The position numbers and the translations under genes were made by a program. The notes under the pieces were generated by a model. The model was not told the origin of the DNA. It worked only from the letters and a program-made list of their open reading frames with translations, and searched no databases. This document shows positions 38,118 to 48,521 of a DNA stretch of 64,000 nt, piece by piece. The stretch is from Gammaproteobacteria bacterium 42_54_T18. Its GTDB lineage: Bacteria > Pseudomonadota > Gammaproteobacteria > Pseudomonadales > Ketobacteraceae. Within the stretch, counting starts at the first letter, position 1; each line of letters opens with the position of its first letter. The stretch lies in assembly GCA_002163245.1 (NCBI GenBank), contig MAAL01000145.1:1-64000 (forward strand), given 5' to 3'.

Positions 38118-40622
38118 TTACTTCTTGGTGCTCGGAGCGGCTTTTGATTTAGCGATACGCTTCGCCGCTTTTTTCTTTACGGCTTTCTTCGGAGACTTTT
38201 TCTTTGCTGAGCCCGCACTGGCCTTAGGCTTAGCGCTAGGTTTCTTTTTAGTCGCAGCAGCGCCTTTTTCAGACACATTCTTTTTCGATGTAGCCTTACT
38301 TTTACTAACCGTTTTTTTACCAGACGATTTTTTACGCTTACCAGATGGCTTGTCGCTACCGGAACCTTTTGCCCAGCGATTTTTCCGGCCACCTTCAATG
38401 AGTTCAAAATCAATTTTCCGATCATCTAGATCAACTTTCGCCACTCGAACAGAAACAGAGTCCCCAAGCCCGTAAATAATGCCAGTCTTCTCGCCAGACA
38501 AGCGGTGACGAACATCATCAAAGTGATAATAATCACTGCTCAGTGCACTGATATGCACCAGCCCTTCAACGTATACTTCATCCAATTCAACAAAAAAGCC
38601 GAAATTGGTAACCGCAGTGATGATACCGGTAAATTCATCACCTTCTTTATCACGCATGTATTCACACTTCAGCCATCCCACCACATCACGCGTAGCATCA
38701 TCAGCCCTGCGCTCTGTCATTGAGCAATGCTCACCAAGCTCAATCATCTGCGCATCAGTATAAGGAAGCCAACGTTTATCTAGAACAGGTGCGCCCTCAA
38801 CTCGCTTAACATTGTTACTGTCTCTGCCAGAGCGAATCTCGTAACGTAACGCCCTGTGTACAAGCAAATCTGGATAACGACGAATCGGCGAGGTAAAGTG
38901 AGCATACGCTGTGTATGCCAAACCAAAGTGCCCAATATTATCTGGTGCATATACAGCTTGATTCATTGAACGCAACAATACCGTCTGAATTAAATCCGCA
39001 TCAGGGCGACCTTGAATTTGTTCCAATACGTTTTGATAATCTGATGGTTTTGGCTTTTTGCGACCTGCGAATTCAATCCCTAATTCTTTCAGAAATGCCC
39101 TAAGCTTTTCTAATTTCTTATCTTTAGGGACATCATGATTACGATACAATGACGGCAGCGCATGCTTCTCTAAGAACCGAGCTGTCGCAACGTTCGCACA
39201 CAACATACACTCTTCAATTAAGCGGTGAGCATCATTTCTTTGTACAGGTACAATTTTTTCTATCTTACGATCTTCACCAAACACAATGCGTGTTTCGGTA
39301 GTTTCAAAATCAATAGCACCACGAGAAGTTCTCTGCTCTCGCAACTTTAGATACAGCTGATTGAGCTCCTCAACTACCGGAATCACATCCACGTGATCTT
39401 TACGCACCTGGGCAGCCAATTCTGACGTTGGATCATTTAATACCGCGCCAACCTTAGTATAAGTTAAGCGCGCATGAGACCGAATGACACCCTCATAAAA
39501 GCAATAACGACTCACTTTACCCGCTGCGCTCACACTCATCTCACACACCATAACGAGGCGATCAACATGAGGATTAAGAGAACATAAACCATTCGATAAG
39601 CTTTCAGGCAGCATCGGCACAACGTTTTCTGGGAAATAAACAGAATTCCCGCGCTTGTGGGCCTCTAGATCAAGCGGCTCTCCCGGATGTACATAATGAG
39701 AAACATCAGCAATCGCCACATACAAGCGCCAACCACCTTTAGGTTTCTTCTCACAGTAAACCGCATCATCGAAGTCTCGAGCGTCTTCTCCGTCAATGGT
39801 AACTAATGGCAGTTTACGCAAATCAATACGCTTGGAGGCATCCGCTTCGGACACGTCTCCCCCCCATTGTTGAGCAGCGCTTGTAACCTCATGTGGCCAT
39901 TCATTTGGAATATCATGATTACGAATAGCAACATCGATTTCCATACCGGGCGCCATATGCTCACCCAATACCTCAACAATTTCACCATGAGCTTGATGCC
40001 GCTTCGTCGGCTGCTCAATAATATTCACTACCACAAACTGGCCATTTTTCGCACCGTTAACAGCATCTGCTTGAACCAAAACATCTTGATTCACTCGCTT
40101 ATTTTCCGGCACTACAAAACAAATACTATTTTCTTTAAAGAAACGCCCAACCAGCTGCTGCGTATTACGCTCAAGCACCTCAACAATCGCGGCTTCTTTT
40201 TTGCCTTTCCAGCCCTCTTTGGATTCGCGAGCAACAACTCGGTCCCCATCAAAAACTAAACGCATTTGACGGGCACTCAGAAAAAGGTCCTTTTCCCCTA
40301 CATCTGGCTTTAGAAAACCAAAGCCGTCTTTATGGCCAATCACAACACCCGTGATCAGATCCATTTTGTCTAAAATGCCATAAGCTCCTCGACGGGTACT
40401 CATTAGCTGACCGTCACGCTCCATAGCGCGAAGTCGGCGGCGCACACCTTCAACGCCATCATCTTCATATATATCAAATGCCATACACACTTGTCGGTGT
40501 GTCATCGGCCCATCAGCTTCTTCTAGCAGAGAGGCAATATAGTCTCTACTAGGCACTGGGTTTTCGTATTTTTCCGCTTCTTGATCAGCGTTTGGGTCTT
40601 TTTTGGGGGACCACTTTGCCAT
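38118..40622 (-). CDS. rnr: Ribonuclease R
   Basis: An 834-residue 3'-to-5' exoribonuclease that degrades structured RNA. Order: helix-turn-helix-like N terminus (about 25-85), cold-shock domains (about 85-250), RNB catalytic domain with DGEDARDFDDAVYCE near 275-289, S1 domain (about 650-735) and a Lys/Ser/Ala-rich basic tail from about 755 to the end. The basic tail is typical but longer than average. No tRNA gene lies upstream, unlike in Pseudomonas. Confidence 0.97.
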   Translation of the reverse strand: MAKWSPKKDPNADQEAEKYENPVPSRDYIASLLEEADGPMTHRQVCMAFDIYEDDGVEGVRRRLRAMERDGQLMSTRRGAYGILDKMDLITGVVIGHKDGFGFLKPDVGEKDLFLSARQMRLVFDGDRVVARESKEGWKGKKEAAIVEVLERNTQQLVGRFFKENSICFVVPENKRVNQDVLVQADAVNGAKNGQFVVVNIIEQPTKRHQAHGEIVEVLGEHMAPGMEIDVAIRNHDIPNEWPHEVTSAAQQWGGDVSEADASKRIDLRKLPLVTIDGEDARDFDDAVYCEKKPKGGWRLYVAIADVSHYVHPGEPLDLEAHKRGNSVYFPENVVPMLPESLSNGLCSLNPHVDRLVMVCEMSVSAAGKVSRYCFYEGVIRSHARLTYTKVGAVLNDPTSELAAQVRKDHVDVIPVVEELNQLYLKLREQRTSRGAIDFETTETRIVFGEDRKIEKIVPVQRNDAHRLIEECMLCANVATARFLEKHALPSLYRNHDVPKDKKLEKLRAFLKELGIEFAGRKKPKPSDYQNVLEQIQGRPDADLIQTVLLRSMNQAVYAPDNIGHFGLAYTAYAHFTSPIRRYPDLLVHRALRYEIRSGRDSNNVKRVEGAPVLDKRWLPYTDAQMIELGEHCSMTERRADDATRDVVGWLKCEYMRDKEGDEFTGIITAVTNFGFFVELDEVYVEGLVHISALSSDYYHFDDVRHRLSGEKTGIIYGLGDSVSVRVAKVDLDDRKIDFELIEGGRKNRWAKGSGSDKPSGKRKKSSGKKTVSKSKATSKKNVSEKGAAATKKKPSAKPKASAGSAKKKSPKKAVKKKAAKRIAKSKAAPSTKK

Positions 40623-40816
40623 GTGTATTTGGCTCCAATATGTTCTTTGTATTCAGCGGGAGTTCAAAGCGTAAAATGCAAGGATTTCAACTCGGCTGCT
40701 CAACTTCTGCGCACTGTATGCTTAATCTATCAGTTTAGCAACATTACTGTACTTCTCTATAATTCCCTAATATCTACCACTATACCTATTACTCAAATCC
40801 AAGAATAACTGCACCA

Positions 40817-43800
40817 CTAGTCACTTTGCTTCCCGGCATAATCCTCCAAAGCTCTCAGCTGGCCCGATATTTCTTTCATTTTGTCGTGAGTACGCAAATC
40901 AATATCCAGTTTTTTATCCATACTACGCACCAGCGGGAAGATACTGTGCTCTATTGTATCCGCCAATACCGTCAATACCTTATCCATACCTGGCACAGGT
41001 TGATTCACAACATTCACCGTTGGCTGATTACCAGCCATCACTTTCGTCAACTGCTCTAACTGTGTCGTTAACTGAGTAGTGAGCTCGACAGCTAACTCGC
41101 CCACATCAGGTGCTACCTTCTGTGCTCCTTGTTCATCCTGCTTCTGCTGTAACTCTTTCTGTTGCTTCAACTCGACTTTTCGATATGCAATGAGAGTATT
41201 ATGCTCTTCTACTCGTTGCGCATCAGCAGCCGCAGCAGACTCACTTAAACCTTGCACACCTTCGACCAAGTCAACTAGCTGGGCTATGACTTTTCCACCA
41301 ACATCATCTCCGCCCATGGCTTTATTTCTCAAGAAGTCTCGCTTAATCTGCTCCCAGCGCTCAGATTGCTCGCCTGTCATATTGCCACGTAATTCAGCTA
41401 ATTTAAGCAGGTTATCTTCCGCACCAGAGGTTAACAATTGCGCCTCACCCAGATAATGATCCTCAATCATCTGCATTAGCTCTTTCTCATTCATTACCGC
41501 AGAGACCTTCTCGGTCATCTTATTCATATTTCGGTAACTACCCTGTAGTTTAAACGCGGGCTCCGTTCGATAAGTATCATTTTGGGCGGCAGAAATAATA
41601 TATTGCTGATTAATTTTGAGAATGACTTCTTGAATCACAAACATCTTACGTAAAATATCGGTAATCTCATTGATCTCAGCGCCACTATAGGTATGACTTA
41701 AATCCGTGTTCGCGATATTTCCCCCTTTAGCCATATCAACTAACTTATAAACATCAGACATCTCCCTGACGGCCAAAGGTGCTAAAACAGGATTTGAAGT
41801 GAGTGAGTTTTCAACATAACTTAACGCAAATTGCTCATCCATTCCTCCAAGTATATCACCCAAGTTATAAATATCGGCTCGGTTGGCTAACATGTCAGGT
41901 ATTTTAAAGGCTTCACCTGATTCCGTATAAGGGTTACCCGCCATAACCACGCAAAATTTACGGCCTCGCATATCATAGGTTTTGGTATTCCCTTTCCAGA
42001 TACCTTCAATACGTCGCGTACCATCACACAGTGAAATAAACTTCTGCAAAAATTCTGGGTGTGTATGCTGAATATCATCCAGATACAACATCACATTGTT
42101 ACCCATTTCTAACGCAAGGTTTAACTTCAACAATTCCTGCGCTGCAGTGGCATTCGGCGCTTGTGATGGATCTAGCGATAACACGTCATGGCCTAGAGAA
42201 GGGCAATTGATTTTCATAAAAATCAAACCCAAACGGTTAGCTACATACTCCATTAATGTTGTCTTACCGTAACCCGGAGGTGATATCATCATCAACAGAC
42301 CCATAAGGTCTGAGCGCCTATCTTTTCCAACCGTACCCATTTGTTTTGCTAAATTATCGCCTATAAGTGGCAAATAGGATTCATTAATGAGGCGATTACG
42401 CACAAACGAACTTAACGGCCGCGCCTTAAACTCTTCCAATCGAAGATTTTTACGCTCATTGGTAATAATATCTTGCCGTGTTTTTAAGTATTGATGGTAC
42501 GCCGGAATCACTTCTTTATTATGCCTCTCTAAGCGTAACAAAAAGCTATCTAAAGAAAATGTCAGACTATGATCTGAAATATTCCCATGACCACCCAATA
42601 ATCCTGAAACCGTTAACTCCACATCGACCGACATAACACGACGCGGCAATAGGTCTGCAACATTAACAAGTGCTACGGCTTCGGGAATATAACGCTGTAA
42701 ATGATTTAGTGATTTATTTTCAACAAGTGCATCAAGCCACGCTGCACTTAACTGCCATCGCTGCGCTGGAGAATCTTTCATTTTTTGCAATGTAGATTGA
42801 AACTGCTCCCATGTAGCTCCCGTCAATGAACGCTTCAGCTCATCAACAAGTGTGCCGGCATATTTACTTTGCACAAATTCTATTGTGCTTCGCCCTAATT
42901 CTTCTACCAAATAATTGGCGGCGCGTTCAATATCCAATATAGATACAGGTATAGCGTTCTGAGTAATAAAATAACGTAAACCCCGACTAATTTCTTCCGC
43001 CAACTGCACAGATGCATCAACCGATGCAAATACCTGCTGCATATGATTAGCCGATTGTGCCCGCTCACACCATGTATCTTTCGCTATGACCCAATCTTGC
43101 CACGATTCATCGAGCGGTTTTACAACAGACTTAAGTTCTGCATTATCCTTAAGCTCCACATTATCCATAAGTGCAGCCCAATACACTTGCGCCAATGCGC
43201 GACTCATCGGGTCATAACGCAGCAAATCAGCTTGCTCCAATGCAGGCACTATTTCAGCTAGAATACGCGTAGCATCATGGTCATGCACACCTTTTTCATA
43301 ACCTTCTTTATAACGCGGCGATGCAAAATCTCTAACCAGATCACCTAGTGTTTCTTCAGTAACAGCCGCCGACAACACACCCATCGTCAGACCATCTTCT
43401 GACAATTCTGCAGCATTCAATATTAATGCCGCCAAATATTCCGAACGATAAACCTGCGGAGTTTCTGACTCCAAAGACATATCCCAATAGTCTTTTAAAT
43501 CCATCAATGCATCATTTTCGATAGGTTCAAAATAATTAGTTCCTGTCAGATGAACGTTTAACACCCCATTGCGAGGAATAATCGTTAAATCTAACTCTTG
43601 CGTGTTCACAGAGAACTTATGGCGAGGCCCAAGCTTAATAACATTGCCTCCGTCTTCATAAATATCTGATTTATCACGTAACGAACGTAAGGCCTGCTCC
43701 TTAATCGCCTTAAATCGTGATTCGATATCATCCGCCTTAATCGCAGAATCTAAATCCCGTAATTTCTCCACCAACTCGCGGGTTTTCATTACCAAGGCGT

Positions 43801-46222
43801 CGGAGGCAAAATAGGTATTTAGCTCGTCACCCTCTGTAAACTTCAGCGAGCGTTTTTCAATACTTGATAATATTCGATCACCGGCATCTGCTATAGATTG
43901 CGCCTTACGCTGGCGTTCATCGAGCAATTTCTGTTTATGGCTTTCAAAAGATTCATAAATTTCTTCACGTTTATCCATAATATCCGCAAGAAATTGATCA
44001 AACTCACTAAACTGGCTTTCTAGCTCCTCTAACTGCACTAACAACCGAGACAATTGCTCATCACAGCGCTCTGGCGATGTCGACAAACCTAATGCATTGG
44101 TAATGCTTTGTGAAAACAGTTTAAACTGCGCACCAAACTGAGCTATCGCCTCCGATGAGCCTAAATCTTTTTGTTTATTCTTAGCCCTGGCTTTGCTTTG
44201 GTTTAATTTGGAGTAAACCTGTGAGATTGCATCGATAATACGTGTTCGAACCGTCGCATCAGAAACTTTCAAAGTCCCCATCAATTCAGAAAGCAAATCT
44301 AAACCTGACGCTGTTTTTTCGATATTCTCAATTAACGGGTTAAGTTCAGCAATCGTAACTGCCGATTCAACCTCATGGTTGATTTGATCCATTTTCTCCA
44401 GATAAGGAGACAATGCATCCTCACCCATTAAAAATTCTACCGTTTTCTCACTTAATGCTGACTCAACATCAGTAAGCTCAGCATTCAAAGCTTCGATACG
44501 AGCCGTATCGATATAACGATGATCTCTTATTGTAACAAGATGCCCCCGCTGTCTTCGCAATCGCCCTAGCGCATCTACATATTCCTCAGCCATCCCCCAA
44601 CTATCAGGTCGAATAGCCTGCACAATAGATTTTTGCTCAGACTCCGCTTCTGCCATTGTTTTTAATGACTGTTGGCGAATACTCTGTACTTTTTCAAATT
44701 CATCAATCACTAATTCAGCGGTGCCAGAGATAGATTTTAAAATCTCATCAACCCCATCTACCGCCTCATCTTCCACCCAATAGTGAGCATCAAATATTTT
44801 AGCCGCCGAATGACTTAACTCTTCATACAGCGTTGATGAAACAGATTGATTCCCAATCATTCTGCAAACACTGTACAAATCCGACACACCACGAACTAAC
44901 TCAGCGTTACCCACCTTGCCATAAAACGTTTGGCTTTCTGCTGCCTTACTTGCAAACTCAGCACTTAGATAAGGTGTATTCCAAATCTGCATCGGATGAA
45001 CTCGAGTCGCCTCCTCTTCTGCTGAGAAAATAATAATTGAACCATCTTCTGCCAACGCATAACCGTGGCCATAGATAGGGTTCTGCAATTCCTTTTCAAT
45101 AAGATTGTAACCAAACAACCCAACAGCGCCTTCTTCAGGGTCATAAAACACATACAAAACATCTTCACCATTAGGTGAGCGTATCATGCGTTTAAATTTA
45201 AGCCCCTCGAACTCTTCATCAAAAGTCTTATATTCACCGGTCTGTAAATAAAAACCGCCGGGGAATATCACCCCATGATCCTCAGGCAACTGCACACAAG
45301 ATTGGCCAATCGCATCGATACGTATAACCGTTTGTGTCATTTTATTAAAAACAAGATAACGCCACTCAGTTTCTCGATATGGCCGGATCTTTAAAAGAAT
45401 TAACTGCCCAACAGGGGCATAAAATATATCGGCATCATCAATGGACTGAGTTTTATCTTCAACATCTTCGCTGAAGATGCCAAGCCCATCTTCCGTATTG
45501 TTTTCAACCTTAACCGTCAAATCGCCATTAATAGTTTCAACAAAGACGCTATCTAGAATATTAACGTGGGCGTGGCGACCATGAACAGTATCTTCACGAT
45601 TAGTTTCTACCCATTCAAAATCATAAGATGGAGGGAGCTGAATGTCGCGTTCGCCACGATTATCAATATAGGATATATCATTGCCATCAGCAGATACTGA
45701 CCATCGAAAAACACGGAGATCTTCTAATCGCTCACCTATTTGAAAACCAGCCAGGAGCTTTCCATGTTTAATGGTCAGCTCGACAAGTTTTGTGTGTTTG
45801 TAATATCGATACAACTCATCAAAGTCATTAACAAAGCTTGTTTCCGCTAAGAAAGATCCCTCCAACGATGCCGAAACCATCTCATGGCCAGCCTCTGTTT
45901 CCTGCACATCAAAAAGCGCAAAAACATCTTCAACTTTGGTTTCTTTTTTTAGCCCAATAAAAACGTTGTAACCAAAAAGCAGATGCCCTCCAACTTGCAC
46001 AATATCTCTGGCGATACAGTTATTCTCGGTACGGACACGTACCCTAGCAACAACACCCATATCAGAACCACCAAACTCAGCAATTCTCGCTTCATTTAAT
46101 GCCTGCGTTTTCTGACTTAGCTGACGACCTTGCTCAACCAAACGCTTACGAATAATGTCGTATGCGCCGCCTTCAGCAACTGCGCTATCAACAATATCGG
46201 CTGATGAGTTTTGCTCTGTCAT
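40817..46222 (-). CDS. Giant DUF3686-like AAA ATPase linked to flotillin
   Basis: An 1801-residue protein from ATG 46222, which has AAGGA seven bases upstream. N-terminal ~480 residues are strand-rich with repeated propeller-like segments (YLVFNKMTQTVIRID, LYVFYDPEEGAVGLFGYN). Residues about 490-800 are strongly coiled-coil. A helical middle part precedes the AAA motor: Walker A SPPGYGKTTL near 1310, Walker B MLYLDDIQH near 1375 and a sensor segment VMAGNPYTESGEAFKIP near 1425. The C-terminal ~300 residues are helical. No signal peptide or membrane helix. It resembles proteins annotated as DNA-repair ATPase (DUF3686), which occur beside flotillin and YqiJ genes; a repair role is unproven. Confidence 0.8.
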   Translation of the reverse strand: MTEQNSSADIVDSAVAEGGAYDIIRKRLVEQGRQLSQKTQALNEARIAEFGGSDMGVVARVRVRTENNCIARDIVQVGGHLLFGYNVFIGLKKETKVEDVFALFDVQETEAGHEMVSASLEGSFLAETSFVNDFDELYRYYKHTKLVELTIKHGKLLAGFQIGERLEDLRVFRWSVSADGNDISYIDNRGERDIQLPPSYDFEWVETNREDTVHGRHAHVNILDSVFVETINGDLTVKVENNTEDGLGIFSEDVEDKTQSIDDADIFYAPVGQLILLKIRPYRETEWRYLVFNKMTQTVIRIDAIGQSCVQLPEDHGVIFPGGFYLQTGEYKTFDEEFEGLKFKRMIRSPNGEDVLYVFYDPEEGAVGLFGYNLIEKELQNPIYGHGYALAEDGSIIIFSAEEEATRVHPMQIWNTPYLSAEFASKAAESQTFYGKVGNAELVRGVSDLYSVCRMIGNQSVSSTLYEELSHSAAKIFDAHYWVEDEAVDGVDEILKSISGTAELVIDEFEKVQSIRQQSLKTMAEAESEQKSIVQAIRPDSWGMAEEYVDALGRLRRQRGHLVTIRDHRYIDTARIEALNAELTDVESALSEKTVEFLMGEDALSPYLEKMDQINHEVESAVTIAELNPLIENIEKTASGLDLLSELMGTLKVSDATVRTRIIDAISQVYSKLNQSKARAKNKQKDLGSSEAIAQFGAQFKLFSQSITNALGLSTSPERCDEQLSRLLVQLEELESQFSEFDQFLADIMDKREEIYESFESHKQKLLDERQRKAQSIADAGDRILSSIEKRSLKFTEGDELNTYFASDALVMKTRELVEKLRDLDSAIKADDIESRFKAIKEQALRSLRDKSDIYEDGGNVIKLGPRHKFSVNTQELDLTIIPRNGVLNVHLTGTNYFEPIENDALMDLKDYWDMSLESETPQVYRSEYLAALILNAAELSEDGLTMGVLSAAVTEETLGDLVRDFASPRYKEGYEKGVHDHDATRILAEIVPALEQADLLRYDPMSRALAQVYWAALMDNVELKDNAELKSVVKPLDESWQDWVIAKDTWCERAQSANHMQQVFASVDASVQLAEEISRGLRYFITQNAIPVSILDIERAANYLVEELGRSTIEFVQSKYAGTLVDELKRSLTGATWEQFQSTLQKMKDSPAQRWQLSAAWLDALVENKSLNHLQRYIPEAVALVNVADLLPRRVMSVDVELTVSGLLGGHGNISDHSLTFSLDSFLLRLERHNKEVIPAYHQYLKTRQDIITNERKNLRLEEFKARPLSSFVRNRLINESYLPLIGDNLAKQMGTVGKDRRSDLMGLLMMISPPGYGKTTLMEYVANRLGLIFMKINCPSLGHDVLSLDPSQAPNATAAQELLKLNLALEMGNNVMLYLDDIQHTHPEFLQKFISLCDGTRRIEGIWKGNTKTYDMRGRKFCVVMAGNPYTESGEAFKIPDMLANRADIYNLGDILGGMDEQFALSYVENSLTSNPVLAPLAVREMSDVYKLVDMAKGGNIANTDLSHTYSGAEINEITDILRKMFVIQEVILKINQQYIISAAQNDTYRTEPAFKLQGSYRNMNKMTEKVSAVMNEKELMQMIEDHYLGEAQLLTSGAEDNLLKLAELRGNMTGEQSERWEQIKRDFLRNKAMGGDDVGGKVIAQLVDLVEGVQGLSESAAAADAQRVEEHNTLIAYRKVELKQQKELQQKQDEQGAQKVAPDVGELAVELTTQLTTQLEQLTKVMAGNQPTVNVVNQPVPGMDKVLTVLADTIEHSIFPLVRSMDKKLDIDLRTHDKMKEISGQLRALEDYAGKQSD

Positions 46223-46250
46223 AGAGAAATCCTTGTGAGAGAATAACATT

Positions 46251-46280
46251 CCTGTATTCAATCTATCGATTGAATACAGG
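46251..46280. promoter_or_regulatory. 13-bp perfect hairpin in the leader of the AAA ATPase gene
   Basis: CCTGTATTCAATC and GATTGAATACAGG with a 4-base loop, 28 bases upstream of the ATPase ATG. No T run follows on the minus strand, so a leader structure or a DNA-binding site is more likely than a terminator. Confidence 0.5.
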
Positions 46281-46305
46281 ACGAAGCCTTATCGGTTAAA
46301 AATTC

Positions 46306-46335
46306 GATTAAAAGGTCAGTCTAAAAGCACTGACC
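46306..46335 (-). terminator. Possible terminator or attenuator after the flotillin gene
   Basis: On the minus strand GGTCAGT and ACTGACC form a 7-bp stem with an 8-base loop (46314-46335) followed by TTTT. It lies 22 bases after the flotillin stop and would reduce transcription into the ATPase gene, setting a ratio between the two products. Confidence 0.5.
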
Positions 46336-46357
46336 AATCAGGAAGGCGTAGCCTTGC

Positions 46358-48403
46358 CTAAGCATCGACGTCATCTTTAACAGAGCTTGGCTTGCCTTCA
46401 ATAACTCGGTTCACCAATGCGGAAATTGTCCCACTTTTATCCGCTAAACCGTCTATCGCTTTACCAATGGATAACGACTTAGCAAAGTTATTAAAGAAGT
46501 GCTCTTCACCGCCCACAATGTCAATCTTCGCTTTCTGCAAGGCAACTGCCAATACTTCTGCGTTTTCACGTGCAATATCCTTACCTGCATCAATGCCTGC
46601 CAACGCTTCTTTCAGAGCTGTCTCCAGCCCCATACGGAATTCCTCATGCTCACGAGCTTCATCACTCATAGTACCCATTGCTTGGAACTTATCCAACAAG
46701 CCATCAGCTTCAGCTTTAAATTGCTCACGAGTAACTTCAGCGCCAGCCAAACCAACTTGCTGCTTCGCTTTCGCTTCAGCCTCACCTTTAGCGGCAATAA
46801 CTGTCGCTTCCGATGAACCTTGTGCTGCAATAACTTCAGCCGTCGCGTTACCCGTGTCACGATGTGCTTTCGCTTCAGCATCACCTTGAGCCTGGATTAC
46901 ATTGGCCTCTGCAAGCCCTTTATCTCTATGGGCATTCGCATCCGCTTCCCCCTTCGCCTGAATCACATTAGCTTCAGCAACGCCCTCTTTCTCCAACGCC
47001 TCTGCTTTAGCTGCCTGTACTTTTGCATCAGCTAAGCCTGGCGCGGCACGCTCAGCCTGAGTAGCTTCCGCCAACTTCTTCTTCGCATCAGCTTCTTTAG
47101 CTGCCGCCTCTAAATCTGCCTGCGCCATCACAGTTACTTCAACTGCACGATGCTTTGCAGCTTCTTCATCAGCCTCTGCCGCCTTAACTTGCTGTACTTT
47201 AGCCTCTTCTGCTTTTGCTTCTGCGGCAAGCACCTGAACCTGCTTCTCACGATCAGCCTCAGAGACTTCACGCACTTCCTTTATCTTTTCTTCTTCAATA
47301 GCAACGGTTTTATCTACCGTAACGCGTTCACGGATAACGTTAGCAATCTCTTTTTTCTCAATCTCAACCGCTTTTTCTGCTTCAATCTTTTGCAGCTCAA
47401 CCTCACGTTCACGAGAAACAATTTCAAGATCACGAGCACGAGTTACCTTTTCCTCTTCAATCGCAACCGCACGCTGCCTATTTTGTTCCGCGACTTCAAT
47501 TTCCCGCTGCTGATTTTCTTTTTGTACCTGTAAATCCTGCTCGACTTGAATAGTGGTTGCTTCTGCCTTTCTACGCTCTTCTTCCTGAACCTTTTTGGTT
47601 TCCGCCTCTTCACGCGCACGAATCGTTGCAATTTCACGTTCCTGCTTGGCTTCAGCATCCGCTTGTTGACGCTTTAAGGACAACATCGCTTCTACCGTTT
47701 CAACGTCTTTTTTCTTTATGGCTAGTTCCTCATCACGTTCAAGCACATTAGTTCGTACATTTTGCTCTGCCGTTAATGCTGTGATCTTTTTAATACCTTC
47801 GGCATCCAAAATATTACTAGGATCCAGAGACATTTTAGGAGTTTGCTCAAGATAATCGATGGCGACATCTTCCAAAATATAACCGTTCAAATCATCTCCA
47901 ATGACTTCAATAATTTTCTCTCGAAATTCCTGTCGATTTTCAAAAAGTTTTACAAATTCAATTTGCTTACCAACGGTTTTTAACGCTTCAGAGAATTTCG
48001 CAGCAAAAAGCTCGTACACAGCCTCTCTATCTGACGCTCGACTTGCACCGATAGATTTTGCCACCTTCAACACATCTACAGCTGTTTCATTTACTCGTAA
48101 ATAAAATGCCACCGTAATATCTGCCCGCATATTATCCAAACAAATCAAGCCATCCTTTCCTCGTCGATCAACTTCAAGTGTGATCAATGAAACTTTCATC
48201 AATTCCTTTTTATGTATGATGGGATACACCAAGGCTCCCGTAAAATAAACCTTAGGGGTAGTTGAGGTATCATTGACAATAAGGGCCGTACCCTGCTCCA
48301 CTTTAAAATAAAATGCTTTAACAATTGCCGCAAAACCCAACACAGCAATAACCACTGCACCTATAAAAAATAATATAGGCATAACCACTGATAAATCAGC
48401 CAT
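46358..48403 (-). CDS. YqiK-like flotillin (SPFH/band 7 protein)
   Basis: A 681-residue membrane-associated scaffold protein. ATG 48403 has GGAG eight bases upstream; an in-frame GTG at 48412 is less likely. An N-terminal membrane helix (about 8-30) is followed by the SPFH domain (about 30-200; VYFTGALVYPIIHKKELMKVS) and a very long coiled coil (about 205-560) rich in Glu, Lys, Ala. Repeats of about 22 residues with the pattern AEANVIQA-GxAxAxAHRD occupy about 475-545, as in flotillins. The C-terminal part is helical. Longer than E. coli YqiK (about 550). It lies between a YqiJ-like gene and the giant ATPase gene. Confidence 0.9.
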   Translation of the reverse strand: MADLSVVMPILFFIGAVVIAVLGFAAIVKAFYFKVEQGTALIVNDTSTTPKVYFTGALVYPIIHKKELMKVSLITLEVDRRGKDGLICLDNMRADITVAFYLRVNETAVDVLKVAKSIGASRASDREAVYELFAAKFSEALKTVGKQIEFVKLFENRQEFREKIIEVIGDDLNGYILEDVAIDYLEQTPKMSLDPSNILDAEGIKKITALTAEQNVRTNVLERDEELAIKKKDVETVEAMLSLKRQQADAEAKQEREIATIRAREEAETKKVQEEERRKAEATTIQVEQDLQVQKENQQREIEVAEQNRQRAVAIEEEKVTRARDLEIVSREREVELQKIEAEKAVEIEKKEIANVIRERVTVDKTVAIEEEKIKEVREVSEADREKQVQVLAAEAKAEEAKVQQVKAAEADEEAAKHRAVEVTVMAQADLEAAAKEADAKKKLAEATQAERAAPGLADAKVQAAKAEALEKEGVAEANVIQAKGEADANAHRDKGLAEANVIQAQGDAEAKAHRDTGNATAEVIAAQGSSEATVIAAKGEAEAKAKQQVGLAGAEVTREQFKAEADGLLDKFQAMGTMSDEAREHEEFRMGLETALKEALAGIDAGKDIARENAEVLAVALQKAKIDIVGGEEHFFNNFAKSLSIGKAIDGLADKSGTISALVNRVIEGKPSSVKDDVDA

Positions 48404-48521
48404 ATCCTTCACTCCATTTCCATTGAATTACATATAACAGTTAACTATTACAAAAAGTCTATTTCAGAAAACACTCTGGATAACACGATGCATTTGTAGG
48501 TTACCAAACAATTACAGCGCG

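Noticed and set aside
38125-38475. Plus-strand Phe/Leu-rich ORF opposite the rnr tail
   Set aside because: Antisense of the Lys-rich RNase R tail.
40623-40816. tRNA gene upstream of rnr, as in Pseudomonas
   Set aside because: No cloverleaf or TTCRANYC-like T-loop sequence could be found in this gap.
47150-47533. Plus-strand Phe-rich ORF opposite the flotillin coiled coil
   Set aside because: Antisense of Glu/Lys-rich codons; looks membrane-like only by chance.
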